Shown: positions 19,269 to 28,740 of the stretch, in pieces
How the letters are laid out: every line of letters begins with the position of its first letter
Numbering within the stretch: the first letter of the stretch is position 1
The notes under the pieces: model-generated
Database searches by the model: none
Told to the model about the DNA's origin: nothing
What the model saw: only the letters and a program-made list of their open reading frames with translations
Assembly: GCA_031292625.1 (NCBI GenBank)
Contig: JARLGU010000006.1
Coordinates: 62,001-126,000 of the forward strand
DNA: 64,000 nucleotides
Source of the DNA: Capsulimonadaceae bacterium
GTDB lineage: Bacteria > Armatimonadota > Armatimonadia > Armatimonadales > Capsulimonadaceae
Direction: 5' to 3'
Program-made: the position numbers and the translations under genes

Positions 19269-20885
19269 CTAGCGGCCGCCAGACCCACTGATTGAATCGC
19301 CCGGCTTGTGCCGGAAGATGATCAGGTAATCGGATTTGCTGTCTTCTCCGCCAAACTGTCCGAAGTGACGCGTGACCGAAACCGGCTCCAAACCGTAGAG
19401 CCGCGCGTTAAGGGCTGGTTTCATGCGCGACGGAAACCAACTCATGTCGTAGTTGCGCAGCACGACATAATCGGCGCTGTCGATGTCCCGCAAGAACTGA
19501 GCTGGGATCCGGCCGCCGAGCGTGCGCTCATTTGGCGGGACAAAATCCCCCATCAACGAAAATTCCGCCATCTCGTAACCGTGAACGAGCCTTGCCGCAG
19601 GCGCGCAATAAGCAACGTTCGAGTCGACGGTCAACAAGCGCATCGAACCAGCGGCGCGCAGAGGGGCCGCTGCCGCATAGACCCCAGCCGGGGTCGTGCT
19701 GAAGGACGCGCGCTCAACCGGTATCCGCCAGCAAAGCCATACGCCCCCCGCGACGGCCAGCGCGCCCGCCAACGGAAGCGCCGACCGTCGAAACGATCCC
19801 CGGACATTGTCGAAAGCCCACCCCGCCAACACCGCCAGCAGCGGAAGGAGCGGAAACTGATAGACGCTAAACGCCGGTCGCCGGGTCACGTGGATCAACG
19901 TACAGATCAGCCAGGCCGCCGCAAGCGATACGGCAAATGCGTAGACCCTTCGGCGATCGGGCCGCCAGCTTCGAGCTGGCATCATACGCAAGAGCACGAA
20001 GCAAAAAGCGGGGATTACCACAAGGATCGAAGGGATCGACGAATCCGCGAGATCGCGGAAGAAGCTCCAGACGATCAGGGCATGCGAGAAAGATCTGGCA
20101 AACGCCGCGTTCCAGCCGTAGACGCTGAAATAGAACCGCGGCCAATCGGCCAGAGCGTAGTGCAAGACGACGGCGGCCAACAGCCCCAATGCGGTTATCG
20201 CGAACGCCGTGAAGGTCTTCCAAGCGTCGCCGCCGGTCCGCCTTGTCCCGCAAACGGCTAGATAAACGAGCAGAACGACCGGGATCGGCAGCATCGACAG
20301 CCGCGTAAGCGCCGCCGCCGCAAACGCGAGCCCTGCCAGCGCCGCGCAAGCCGGGCGATTGGCGCTCTGGCGATCCGCGGGCGAGCTTCCAACAACCGCA
20401 GCCATCGCCCACAAGCCGAGTCCCGCGCACGCGAAGGCAAGCGGCTCACTGAGAGCCTGGCATCCCTTCGCGGAGACGTTTCCATCCGTTGCGACAAGCG
20501 CCAGCGCTGCAAACGACGCAGCCGGAGACAACAGAATCCACGCAGCGCGCCAGGTCGCTAGAACGCCGAGGAGCGTGAGGACGCAGCTAATCCACCTGCC
20601 GCTCTCGATGCTTTGCGGCATCAATCTCAACAAGGGGCCGTATACATACGGCAAAAGGGGCATCTGGGTGAAAAAGAGGTCGTGATACAGCGCGCGGCCC
20701 GCGATGACCTCGCGGCTGATCAGGCAATAAAAGCCCTCATCGTCGTTCGTCGCGCCAAAATGCGCAAGATACAACGTGAGCGCAGCCAACTTGAGGAACA
20801 CGAGAAGACCGAGCAGAAACCAGAACGGAGGCTGCCTCAGCAATCTTTTGAGCGTCGCCAAGGTCGTGCGGTTCTCCCACCCCAT
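19269..20885 (-). CDS. GT39/ArnT-like membrane glycosyltransferase
   Basis: A 538-residue integral membrane protein with about eleven helices. The first periplasmic loop holds T-N-D-D-E-G (residues ~46-51), the Asp-Glu motif of the PMT/ArnT glycosyltransferase fold (GT39/GT83), which uses a lipid-linked sugar donor. Later helices and a C-terminal non-membrane domain (~400-538) with N-V-A-Y-C-A-P and D-S-A-D-Y-V-V-L-R-N follow. It ends convergently, 2 bases from the propeller gene. Its start lies 15 bases downstream of the pyrD stop, so it may be the tail of the pyrKD operon. Acceptor unknown. Confidence 0.82.
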   Translation of the reverse strand: MGWENRTTLATLKRLLRQPPFWFLLGLLVFLKLAALTLYLAHFGATNDDEGFYCLISREVIAGRALYHDLFFTQMPLLPYVYGPLLRLMPQSIESGRWISCVLTLLGVLATWRAAWILLSPAASFAALALVATDGNVSAKGCQALSEPLAFACAGLGLWAMAAVVGSSPADRQSANRPACAALAGLAFAAAALTRLSMLPIPVVLLVYLAVCGTRRTGGDAWKTFTAFAITALGLLAAVVLHYALADWPRFYFSVYGWNAAFARSFSHALIVWSFFRDLADSSIPSILVVIPAFCFVLLRMMPARSWRPDRRRVYAFAVSLAAAWLICTLIHVTRRPAFSVYQFPLLPLLAVLAGWAFDNVRGSFRRSALPLAGALAVAGGVWLCWRIPVERASFSTTPAGVYAAAAPLRAAGSMRLLTVDSNVAYCAPAARLVHGYEMAEFSLMGDFVPPNERTLGGRIPAQFLRDIDSADYVVLRNYDMSWFPSRMKPALNARLYGLEPVSVTRHFGQFGGEDSKSDYLIIFRHKPGDSISGSGGR

Positions 20886-20900
20886 TTGACGGCCTCGCTC

Positions 20901-21821
20901 CTAGTCGTCGATCGCTTTCACGGCGCCAATTAGTTCGCGGACATCATCGATGCCGTATTCATCCATATAGGCTTCTAGACCGTCCAGCACTCCGAGGGAA
21001 GCGGCCGGATTAACAAACGTCGCCGTCCCAACGGCCACGGCGGTCGCGCCTGCCAGCAGAAACTCGACCGCGTCAATGCCGTTCGTGATGCCGCCCATTC
21101 CGACGATCGGGATGTCCGGAAACGCTTGGTGCGCCTGCCATACCATGCGCAGGGCAACCGGCTTAATGGCGGGTCCGCTCAGTCCTCCGGTCACGTTCGC
21201 CAGCTTGAAGCGCCGCTTCCGCGCATCGATCGCCGTCCCAAGAAGCGTGTTGATCAACGCCAGTCCATCGGTCCCTGCTTCGATCGCGGCGCGCGCAATC
21301 GGCAGGATGCTCGTCACGTTTGGCGAGAGCTTCGTGATCAGAGGCAGCGGAGTCGCCTTGCGGAGCGCGTCGATCAGCTCGAACGTCAACAAAGGGTCCA
21401 CCGAAAAGTCGCAGCCATGCTTGACATTCGGGCACGAAATGTTAATCTCGAGCGCGTCCGCGGCGCCCGCTGCCGTAATGCGCTGGGCAAGATAAACGTA
21501 ATCATCGACGCTGTAGCCCACGAGGTTGACGATTATGGGAACGTTGAAGTGACGCAGAAACGGCGCCTTCTCCGAAATATAGTTGTCGATCCCGCCGTTC
21601 TGCAGGCCGATCGCGTTAAGCAGCCCTGACGGCGTCTCGGTAATCCGCGGCGTTGGGTTGCCGAGGCGCATTTCGCGGCTTGTGGACTTCACCACAACAG
21701 CGCCGAGCCGGTTCAAGTCGATAATGCTTGCCATCTCGACTCCGAAACCGAAAGTGCCGGAGGCTGTCATTACCGGATTGCGCAGATCGAGAGTGCCGAT
21801 CTTTACGGAAAGATGGGTCAT
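20901..21821 (-). CDS. pyrD: Dihydroorotate dehydrogenase B, catalytic subunit
   Basis: A 306-residue type 1B PyrD that oxidises dihydroorotate to orotate in pyrimidine synthesis, with FMN. Residues N-P-V-M-T-A-S-G-T-F-G (~14-24) and the catalytic loop with I-S-C-P-N-V-K (~135-141, Cys base of class 1 enzymes) are present; G-G-I-x-x-x-x-D-A-V-E-F is the FMN phosphate site. ATG 21821 overlaps the pyrK stop (ATGA), the usual arrangement for the B-type pair that passes electrons to NAD+ via PyrK. Confidence 0.97.
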   Translation of the reverse strand: MTHLSVKIGTLDLRNPVMTASGTFGFGVEMASIIDLNRLGAVVVKSTSREMRLGNPTPRITETPSGLLNAIGLQNGGIDNYISEKAPFLRHFNVPIIVNLVGYSVDDYVYLAQRITAAGAADALEINISCPNVKHGCDFSVDPLLTFELIDALRKATPLPLITKLSPNVTSILPIARAAIEAGTDGLALINTLLGTAIDARKRRFKLANVTGGLSGPAIKPVALRMVWQAHQAFPDIPIVGMGGITNGIDAVEFLLAGATAVAVGTATFVNPAASLGVLDGLEAYMDEYGIDDVRELIGAVKAIDD

Positions 21822-22606
21822 TTCCAGACGACCTTTCGAGCGTCGAATACCGGCCCCTCGCAGCAAGCCCGGACGCGAATTCCGTCGGTAGTGTCTACCA
21901 CGCAGCCCATGCAAACGCCAATTCCACATGGCATCGGCGCCTCCAGAGAAACCTGGCAATCGACGCCGGACGCGATGCACATCGCGCCGACCGCTCGCAT
22001 CATGGCATCCGGCCCGCAGCAATAAACCGCAACATCATCGGCCAATATCTCGCTCAAAACGTCCGTCACGCGCCCCTTGACGCCATGCGATCCATCTTCG
22101 GTGGATGGACGAACGTTTACGCCCATTTCCGCCAGCTCATCCTGGCAAAGAAGCCGGTCCTTCGAACGAGCGCCCACGATAAACGTGATTTGCGGCGTCT
22201 GCGCCGCTTGACCGAGAACTTTGCTCAAAAAGACGAGAGGAGGGACGCCATACCCGCCGCCGACCATTACGTGGTGAACACCGGGACGCGGATCGGGCTC
22301 GAAAACGTTTCCGCCAAGCGGCCCTACCAGGTCGATTCGATCACCAGCCCTCTTGTGCGCCATGCCCACGGTCGTCGGTCCCTTCACCTGGTACAACATT
22401 GCGACCAATCCCGTATGGGGATCGGCGTGGTAAATGCTGAACGGCTTTCGGAGGATGCTGCTTGCGGCCTCGGAGGCAAGGACATTTACAAAGTGACCCG
22501 GTCGCGCCAGTTCAGCGAGATCTGGTGCTAGGCAGGTGATGACTCGATGATCCTTGATAACTTCCCGATTGTCGACAACTTGCGCGTCAATGTGCAAAAC
22601 GGACAT
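21818..22606 (-). CDS. pyrK: Dihydroorotate dehydrogenase B electron-transfer subunit
   Basis: A 262-residue FAD and [2Fe-2S] subunit that lets PyrD use NAD+. The R-K-P-F-S-I-Y motif (~52-58) binds FAD, and the iron-sulfur Cys are in P-C-G-I-G-V-C-M-G-C followed by Cys in V-R-A-C-C-E-G-P-V-F (C-X4-C-X2-C spacing). ATG 22606 is chosen (M-S-V-L-H-I-D) although its ribosome site is weak; upstream starts would extend the protein without homology. First gene of the pyrK-pyrD pair; its upstream region is shared with the divergent phosphatase gene. Confidence 0.95.
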   Translation of the reverse strand: MSVLHIDAQVVDNREVIKDHRVITCLAPDLAELARPGHFVNVLASEAASSILRKPFSIYHADPHTGLVAMLYQVKGPTTVGMAHKRAGDRIDLVGPLGGNVFEPDPRPGVHHVMVGGGYGVPPLVFLSKVLGQAAQTPQITFIVGARSKDRLLCQDELAEMGVNVRPSTEDGSHGVKGRVTDVLSEILADDVAVYCCGPDAMMRAVGAMCIASGVDCQVSLEAPMPCGIGVCMGCVVDTTDGIRVRACCEGPVFDARKVVWK

Positions 22607-23027
22607 AGGCTTGGTTACGGCTCTGCGCCCAGGGTTCGGACGCCAATCAGCATCTATTATAGCCGCTAACAATTCCAATTCCGACTCGAAACAAGCGGCG
22701 GGCGCCTTTCATCGCGGGGAAGCCGTGAGACGATGCCCGCCAGCGGCCAGCGCCGGGCAACATTTTCGGCCCATCCGCCGTCCTGGCAACCAATCATGAT
22801 GATACATGCAAAATGAATAAATTGACCCAATACTCGTTAATTGGAGGCTAGATTACACGTTTTTAAATATTCACAAAAAAACTCTACGTAAATCGGGTAA
22901 AAACTCAGTGTACACCCGATTTTCACGCTATAATTGTAGCTACCTTGAGCCTTTGCGTGGTTTGCGAAGTGAAAGCTGAGCGCGGCGACGGAAACGCCCT
23001 GAGCGACGCGCCAGTCTGGGCAGTTGC
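22607..23027. promoter_or_regulatory. Divergent intergenic region between pyrK and the PAS-phosphatase gene
   Basis: AT-rich stretch (22800-22935) in an otherwise GC-rich window, holding the dyad and -10 listed separately. I see no credible gene or RNA in it; short open frames here are out of frame with both neighbours. Confidence 0.5.
22890..22934 (+). promoter_or_regulatory. Dyad and -10 box upstream of the PAS/PP2C gene
   Basis: AAATCGGGT (22890-22898) and ACCCGATTT (22914-22922) are perfect inverted 9-mers with a 15-base spacer. Six bases further on is a consensus TATAAT (22929-22934). There is no good -35 hexamer at the right distance, so a regulator binding the dyad may activate or repress this promoter. 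Confidence 0.6.
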
Positions 23028-25883
23028 ATGGTCGAGATCTCGTATGAGCTAGCTCTGACTATCGTAGAAAGCATTCAAGATCCAACCATCATCGTTAGCC
23101 ATTCTGGCCAAACCGTGGCAATGAACGGCCGCGCGAAGGAACTGCACGGCGTCTCCACCTCGGACGAGGCGAGAGATCTCTTCTATTCGCCATCGTCCCC
23201 ACTCCGAATGGCCGACAAGAACGGCGTCGAGATAGAAAGAAGCTCCTGGCCATACGTGCACGCAGCGTCCGGCAGTTTGTTTCATCCAGTCGAACTCCAC
23301 GCCCAACGAATCGACTCCGGTAAAAGCTGGCAGGCGCGCTACCTTGCATTCAACCTGCCTCACGAAGAGGGCAACGCCACTGGTTGCGTCATTCACGTAA
23401 TGGAGCCGGCAGAATCTTACAATTTGTCTGAGCAACTTCAGCAGGCGACTGCGCTTGAAGCAAGCGAACGAACTCTGCGTCTGTTTGTTGAGCACGCTCC
23501 CGCCGAGATCGCAATGTTCGACAAATTTATGCGTTACATCGCGGTCAGCGAGCGTTGCGCAACGGATTTCCATCTTAACGCAAAGGATTTAATCGGCCGA
23601 TCTCATTACGATGTCTTTCCGGAGATCCCCGAGCGATGGAAGCAGGTACACCAAAGGTGTCTGGCTGGCGCAACGGAAAAATGCGATCAAGACCCTTTTC
23701 CGCGCGCCGACGGCACGCTCGATTGGCTCCGATGGGAGGTTGTTCCGTGGCGCGACTCATCCAATGAAATCGGTGGGTTGATCATCTTCTCGGAGATTGT
23801 GACCGAACGCAAGCGCATCGAAGAGGCTCTGCAAGAAAACGAATCGCTGTTCCGGCTATTGATGGACATGAGTCTCGAAGGAGTCATCCTCGTCGGCGCA
23901 ACCAACTTGGTTCGCTACGCAAATGCTAGAGCGGCCGCCATTCTAGGATACGACTCGTCAAGCGAATTGATCGGAAGATCCATCTTCGACTTCCTGGCCG
24001 ATGAGGCTCGCGACCGCGCGGTTAAGCAGCGCGCCCAACCCGTGCAAACTTCCGTCACCCACGAATACGAAGCCCCCATGTTGCGTAAGGACAAAAGCGA
24101 GGTGTGGGTGCTTGCTCGAGTAACCTTTTCGTGGGATGCAAATGGGACATTCATGGGGTCCAGCTCGATGATCACCGACCTTTCCGCTCAACGAGAAACC
24201 AACCGGGCGCTCAAAACGAGTGAAGCGCGTTACAGAACACTTACCGACACAACAAGCTCCGTCGTCTGGCGAGCGACGGCATCCGGAAAGATTGTCGCGC
24301 CGAATCAACGTTGGACCGAGTTCACGGGGCAAGAGCTTCCGAGCGAGACAATTGACCTCGCTTACGTCCTGAAGGCAATCCATCCCGACGACGTCGCCGA
24401 TGTCGATACGACAACGCGTGCGGCTTTCGCCACAGGCAACCTTTTGCGCAATGAATTCCGCCTCTGGCATGCGCCATCCCAGCAATATCGATACGTCAGA
24501 ATAGCAGGCGTGCCTGTTAGAGACGACGATGGCGAGATCGCCGAGTGGATCGGCACGCTCTCCGATATCGATAGCTATAAACGATCCCAGCTGGCGGACG
24601 CCCTGATGAGTTCGATTGCCGAGAAGGCGCGAGACATTCGCGATCCAAAAGAAGTGGTCGACGCCACGATTAATGCAATTTTAATGCACATAGGAGCCGA
24701 CGGCATTGAGCTCGCCGAAATCAACCAGGACCTAGAGGTCGTGCGGTTTAGCTCTTCCGCCGCCAAGGCGGGACACAAAAAATCGCTTTCTCTCAGCAAC
24801 ATGCCAATCGGCATACGAGGCGATCTCGCTGCCGGCAAGACAGTCGTGGTCAACGATCGTTACGCCGATTCCAGGATTACTCCCGAGGAAGCCTCACGGC
24901 CGCAAAGCCAGTTTCGACGCGCGTTTATCTCGGTGCCGCGGATTGTCGAAGGGAAATGGCTGGCCAGGCTGTCGATCAACTCAAGCACCCCGCGCATATG
25001 GCGTGGGGACGAGATTGCGCTGGCAGAGCGAGTCGCTTACAGCACATGGCTCGCCATTGACAACGCGCGCCTATTCACCAATATGAGTAAGGAGATTGCC
25101 GAACGCCGCCTCGTTCAGAAAGAACTAGCGGCAGCCCTTGCACGCGAACGCAAGATGGTCGACACCCTCCAACGATCGCTCATGCAGATCCCGCAGGAAC
25201 ACGCATTTGCCGGCATCTCGTTTGAAACCCATTATGAGGCCGCCGGATCCGACCTCGAAATAGGCGGCGATTTTCTCGACGCTTTCGCGGTCGATAGTTC
25301 AAGAGTGGCTCTTGTTGTCGGCGATGTTTCCGGCAAGGGATTGGACGCCGCATCGCATACAGCGGAAATGAAGTTTCTCTTCAGAGGCTATCTCAGACAG
25401 GATCTTTCGGCCGCCAGGAGCCTGCGACGAATCAACGAATACCTTTGTCAGTCGCGCGACTTGGACGCGAGCTTGCCAGTCTCGTTCATTTGCATGGCTG
25501 TCGCGGTCATCGATACGCGCTCGGGGGCTGTACAGGTCACGAATGCGGGGGGCGAACCGCCAATCCTCCTGGAACGGTCGGGGCGCTCTCGCGGGATCGC
25601 CGTTAACGGCATGCCTCTCGGGATTCTACCGGAGTTCGAATACCAATCCAACATCATAGACCTGAGTCATGGGGACCGGTTGATTATGTTCACCGACGGC
25701 ATCACCGAAGCACGCCATCCATCAGGGATGTTCGGCCGCGAGGGAGTTCTAAAAGCCGTCGCGAACGCCTCCCGGCGAATGCCGCTCAAGCAACTTACAC
25801 AGCGGATCGTCCAGGCAGCAAAGGACTTCGCCGGCCATCATCTGCAAGACGACGCCTGCCTGCTGGTCGCACGGTGGGATTAA
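23028..25883 (+). CDS. PAS-GAF-PP2C (RsbU-type) serine phosphatase, 951 aa
   Basis: Sensor phosphatase. Residues ~1-130 form a PAS domain (V-E-S-I-Q-D-P-T-I-I-V), ~150-270 another (H-A-P-A-E-I-A-M-F-D-K), ~275-395 a third (M-D-M-S-L-E-G-V-I-L) and ~400-525 a fourth with PAC segments; ~530-690 is a GAF domain. The C-terminal ~720-950 is a SpoIIE/RsbU PP2C domain: D-L-E-I-G-G-D-F-L-D, G-D-V-S-G-K-G-L-D-A and F-T-D-G-I-T-E-A-R hold the metal-binding Asp residues. It probably dephosphorylates an anti-sigma-factor antagonist in response to a ligand or redox signal. No membrane helix. The targets are not in the window. Confidence 0.93.
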   Translation: MVEISYELALTIVESIQDPTIIVSHSGQTVAMNGRAKELHGVSTSDEARDLFYSPSSPLRMADKNGVEIERSSWPYVHAASGSLFHPVELHAQRIDSGKSWQARYLAFNLPHEEGNATGCVIHVMEPAESYNLSEQLQQATALEASERTLRLFVEHAPAEIAMFDKFMRYIAVSERCATDFHLNAKDLIGRSHYDVFPEIPERWKQVHQRCLAGATEKCDQDPFPRADGTLDWLRWEVVPWRDSSNEIGGLIIFSEIVTERKRIEEALQENESLFRLLMDMSLEGVILVGATNLVRYANARAAAILGYDSSSELIGRSIFDFLADEARDRAVKQRAQPVQTSVTHEYEAPMLRKDKSEVWVLARVTFSWDANGTFMGSSSMITDLSAQRETNRALKTSEARYRTLTDTTSSVVWRATASGKIVAPNQRWTEFTGQELPSETIDLAYVLKAIHPDDVADVDTTTRAAFATGNLLRNEFRLWHAPSQQYRYVRIAGVPVRDDDGEIAEWIGTLSDIDSYKRSQLADALMSSIAEKARDIRDPKEVVDATINAILMHIGADGIELAEINQDLEVVRFSSSAAKAGHKKSLSLSNMPIGIRGDLAAGKTVVVNDRYADSRITPEEASRPQSQFRRAFISVPRIVEGKWLARLSINSSTPRIWRGDEIALAERVAYSTWLAIDNARLFTNMSKEIAERRLVQKELAAALARERKMVDTLQRSLMQIPQEHAFAGISFETHYEAAGSDLEIGGDFLDAFAVDSSRVALVVGDVSGKGLDAASHTAEMKFLFRGYLRQDLSAARSLRRINEYLCQSRDLDASLPVSFICMAVAVIDTRSGAVQVTNAGGEPPILLERSGRSRGIAVNGMPLGILPEFEYQSNIIDLSHGDRLIMFTDGITEARHPSGMFGREGVLKAVANASRRMPLKQLTQRIVQAAKDFAGHHLQDDACLLVARWD

Positions 25884-25912
25884 TTGCCGCCCGCCGCGCG
25901 CGGCCGCATTGA

Positions 25913-26839
25913 TTACCGCGCCTCAAGCTCCGCCCGGTAGGGAAGCGATGGCTGCGCCCCCGCGCGCCCGACGCTTAACGCCGCGGCGCGGTTGGCGAAA
26001 TCGATCGCGATCGGCAGCGGTGCGCCCTCGCCCAAGCGTACGGCCAACGCCCCGGTAAAGCAGTCGCCGGCCGCCGTCGTGTCGACGATCTTATCGACGC
26101 GTCGCCCGGGGATGTGTTCGGAGCCGGAATTGTCGAGCACAAAGCAGCCGTCAGCCCCAAGCGTTACGATCACGGCATCGACGCCGCGCGAACGCAACTT
26201 GTCTGCTAAGTCAGCGTACGCCGCTGACGCATCCTCCGCTTTCCACACTCCTCCAACGAGTTGCGCCGCCTCAATCTCGTTTGGCGTCAGGTATGTGATT
26301 AGAGGGAACAAACGAGCCGGAAGCGATTGCGCTGGCGCGGGGTTAAGGATCGTCGGGACACCGTGGCGATGCGCAATTGTCAGCGCCTCTTCGACGACAT
26401 CGAGCGGCGTCTCCAACTGGCAGACAACGACACTCGCCTCTCGTATCGCGTCCGTTGCCGCCCGCACATCGTCAATCGTCAACCGCGCATTTGCCCCGCT
26501 CGCGACGATGATCCGGTTTTGTCCGCTCTCCTGATCCACCAAAATTGCGGCGACGCCACTCGATGCACTCTGATCGATTACGATATAGCGCGTATCGATC
26601 CCGTCCTTCTGAAACCCCTGAATCGATGCGCGCCCCAAATCATCCGCGCCGACTCTTGCGACAAACGTAACATTGCCGCCCAGACGCGCGGCAGCGACAG
26701 CCTGGTTTGCCCCTTTGCCGCCGGCCGCCATGGCAAACATCGCGCCCAAAAGGGTTTCGCCTGCGTCGGGGATGCGTGGGGAACGAAAGATCATATCCGT
26801 GTTGGTCGATCCGACCACTACGATGCGTGAAGCGCTCAT
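25913..26839 (-). CDS. Ribokinase/PfkB-family sugar kinase
   Basis: A 308-residue PfkB kinase, likely ribokinase. The opening V-V-V-G-S-T-N-T-D-M has a D in the sugar site, G-G-K-G-A-N-Q-A-V-A-A-A-R-L-G (~42-56) is the ribokinase signature 1, and D-T-T-A-A-G-D-C-F-T-G-A-L-A (~247-260) holds the catalytic Asp and anion hole. ATG 26839 is chosen because it begins just at the domain; the frame remains open upstream without homology. It is convergent with the phosphatase (29 bases between stops) and divergent from the isomerase gene. The exact sugar is not certain. Confidence 0.9.
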   Translation of the reverse strand: MSASRIVVVGSTNTDMIFRSPRIPDAGETLLGAMFAMAAGGKGANQAVAAARLGGNVTFVARVGADDLGRASIQGFQKDGIDTRYIVIDQSASSGVAAILVDQESGQNRIIVASGANARLTIDDVRAATDAIREASVVVCQLETPLDVVEEALTIAHRHGVPTILNPAPAQSLPARLFPLITYLTPNEIEAAQLVGGVWKAEDASAAYADLADKLRSRGVDAVIVTLGADGCFVLDNSGSEHIPGRRVDKIVDTTAAGDCFTGALAVRLGEGAPLPIAIDFANRAAALSVGRAGAQPSLPYRAELEAR

Positions 26840-27087
26840 ATCAAATCCGATCAGGGGCTCAAAGATGCCGCCATGATAGCACAATCGAAGCCGCCCGGGC
26901 AATACTCCTCCAGTCTTCCGGAAGGCAAAGCGCGCCGCGACAAACGCCAAAGCAATCGTTTCAGCTAAGCAAAACCGAAGAATCCTGTCAGTCCGTCGAA
27001 AATCGGAAGGAAACACGGGGGGCGGCAAGTAAGATTGATTAGAACGAGTCACCAACGTTCGTGACCCCTGAATGTTAGGAGAAAGAA

Positions 27088-27849
27088 ATGGCTAACCTAC
27101 CTGTCGCGGTTCAACTCTATACGATTCGCGACGCATCGTCGGCCGATTTCCCTGCCGCCTTGCGCAAGGTGGCCGAAATCGGCTACAAATTTGTGGAGTT
27201 CGCCGGCTTTAATGGCCTTACCGCGGCGCAACTCAAACCCATTCTTAAAGACCTTGGGCTCGGCGTTGTCGCGGCCCATGTCGGCCTCGACGCCTTCGAG
27301 GGCGACAAGGCGAAGCAGACGTTTGCGGATTACGCCGAAGTCGGCTCCAAGTACGTCGTCGTGCCTTACATCGCTGAGGACAAGCGCAAGGATGCGGACG
27401 GCTACAAGGCCATCGCCAAGCGGCTCAACGAGATTGCCGTACAGGGCAAATCGTACGGCATCAAAGTCGGCTATCACAATCACAACTTCGAGTTCGAGCA
27501 GGTCTTCAATGGCGTTACCGGCGAAGAGATCCTCCTGAACGAAACCGATCCAAACCTGGTCGTCTTCGAGCTCGACACCTACTGGGCGCTCAGAGCCGGA
27601 ACGGACCCGGTCGCGTTCCTTAAGAAGTTCTCCGGACGCTTCGACCTGCTGCACATCAAGGATATGGACCCTGTCGACAAGTCGTTCGCGGAAGTCGGCA
27701 CCGGCCTGCTGCCGCTCGACGCCATTGTCGCGATCGCGCCGTCCATCGGCGCCAAGGCGCTGATCGTCGAGCAAGATGTCTGCAAGCGCAACCCGCTTGA
27801 GTCCATCGAAATCTCGTTCAACAACTTGAAGGCCAAAGGCTACGCCTAA
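27088..27849 (+). CDS. Sugar phosphate isomerase/epimerase (xylose-isomerase-like TIM barrel)
   Basis: A 253-residue AP-endonuclease-2 type TIM barrel. The metal-site residues are suggested by V-E-F-A-G-F (~35), V-A-A-H-V-G-L-D (~55), V-G-Y-H-N-H-N-F-E-F (~126-135), L-D-T-Y-W (~162), H-I-K-D-M (~190) and V-E-Q-D (near 230). These proteins interconvert sugars such as inosose or hydroxypyruvate-related keto-sugars; the exact substrate is unknown. ATG 27088 follows TAGGAGAA. It is divergent from the ribokinase-like gene. Confidence 0.9.
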   Translation: MANLPVAVQLYTIRDASSADFPAALRKVAEIGYKFVEFAGFNGLTAAQLKPILKDLGLGVVAAHVGLDAFEGDKAKQTFADYAEVGSKYVVVPYIAEDKRKDADGYKAIAKRLNEIAVQGKSYGIKVGYHNHNFEFEQVFNGVTGEEILLNETDPNLVVFELDTYWALRAGTDPVAFLKKFSGRFDLLHIKDMDPVDKSFAEVGTGLLPLDAIVAIAPSIGAKALIVEQDVCKRNPLESIEISFNNLKAKGYA

Positions 27850-27875
27850 AGAGCGGCCTCGCGCGTAAACCACGG

Positions 27876-27930
27876 GCCCCGCACGCAGAGATCCGCCAAT
27901 CGGCGGGCCACATGCGGTGCGGGGCTTCTG
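27876..27930 (+). terminator. Terminator after the isomerase gene, overlapping the gpmA promoter
   Basis: GCCCCGCAC (27876-27884) pairs with GTGCGGGGC (27917-27925), followed by TTCTGG and then TATAAT (27932-27937), a plausible gpmA -10. The T-run is weak, so the hairpin may be partly an attenuator or terminator. Confidence 0.6.
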
Positions 27931-27975
27931 GTATAATTTTGCCAAACCCATCTGATCCGACGATAGGGAGTCACT

Positions 27976-28587
27976 ATGCCAAAACTCATTCTCCTTCGCC
28001 ACGGCGAGTCCCAGTGGAATCTCGAAAACAGATTCACCGGCTGGGTCGACGTTCCGCTTTCCCCTAAGGGCGAGCAGGAAGCCAAGCACGCTGGCGAGCT
28101 TCTCAAGAACGTGCCGATCGACGTGCTGTACACATCGGTTCTAACCAGGGCCAAGGAAACGGCGCGAATCGCGCTCGATGTCCGCGGCAAGGGAGATGTT
28201 CCCACTCACCGCGACCAGGCGCTCAACGAACGTCACTACGGCGACCTCCAGGGCCTCAACAAGGCCGAGACCGCCAAGCAGTACGGCGACGAGCAAGTCC
28301 ACATCTGGCGCCGTTCGTATGATGTTCCGCCGCCCAACGGCGAGAGCCTCAAGGACACCGCCGCACGAACGATCCCGTATTTCGAGGCGAACATTTTGCC
28401 CGAGATCAAAGCCGGCAAGAACGTCCTCGTAACCGCGCACGGCAACAGCCTTCGCTCGATCGTGATGTTCCTCGACAAGATGACGCAGGCGCAGGTCCTC
28501 GAGCTGAACATCCCGACCGGATCGCCGCTTGAGTACGACTTCGACAGCGCCGGCAACATCCTCGGCAAGAAGTACCTGACCGACTAA
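27976..28587 (+). CDS. gpmA: 2,3-bisphosphoglycerate-dependent phosphoglycerate mutase
   Basis: Glycolytic enzyme that interconverts 3- and 2-phosphoglycerate. L-R-H-G-E-S (residues 7-12) holds the catalytic His9, N-E-R-H-Y-G-D-L-Q-G-L-N-K (~82-94) is the dPGM signature, and A-H-G-N-S-L-R (near 153) has the second His. At 203 residues it belongs to the short dPGM form (E. coli GpmA has 250). The start follows TAGGGAG. It stands alone between two terminators. Confidence 0.97.
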   Translation: MPKLILLRHGESQWNLENRFTGWVDVPLSPKGEQEAKHAGELLKNVPIDVLYTSVLTRAKETARIALDVRGKGDVPTHRDQALNERHYGDLQGLNKAETAKQYGDEQVHIWRRSYDVPPPNGESLKDTAARTIPYFEANILPEIKAGKNVLVTAHGNSLRSIVMFLDKMTQAQVLELNIPTGSPLEYDFDSAGNILGKKYLTD

Positions 28588-28618
28588 CGAAGACGCACGC
28601 GCGTTGAGCTTCCCTACT

Positions 28619-28658
28619 CCGCCGCCGCGCCCAATAGGGCGTCGCGGCGGTATGTTTT
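28619..28658 (+). terminator. Terminator after gpmA
   Basis: Stem CCGCCGCG...CGCGGCGG, with a CCC/GGG inner part and AATA loop, followed by TATGTTTTT (28651-28659). Confidence 0.85.
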
Positions 28659-28740
28659 TACGTGGGCGGTGCAGGACAATTAACGAAGGATACGGTAATA
28701 TCGAGGAGAAATGCCGGGATGAGCAAGAGGAGCAAAACAC

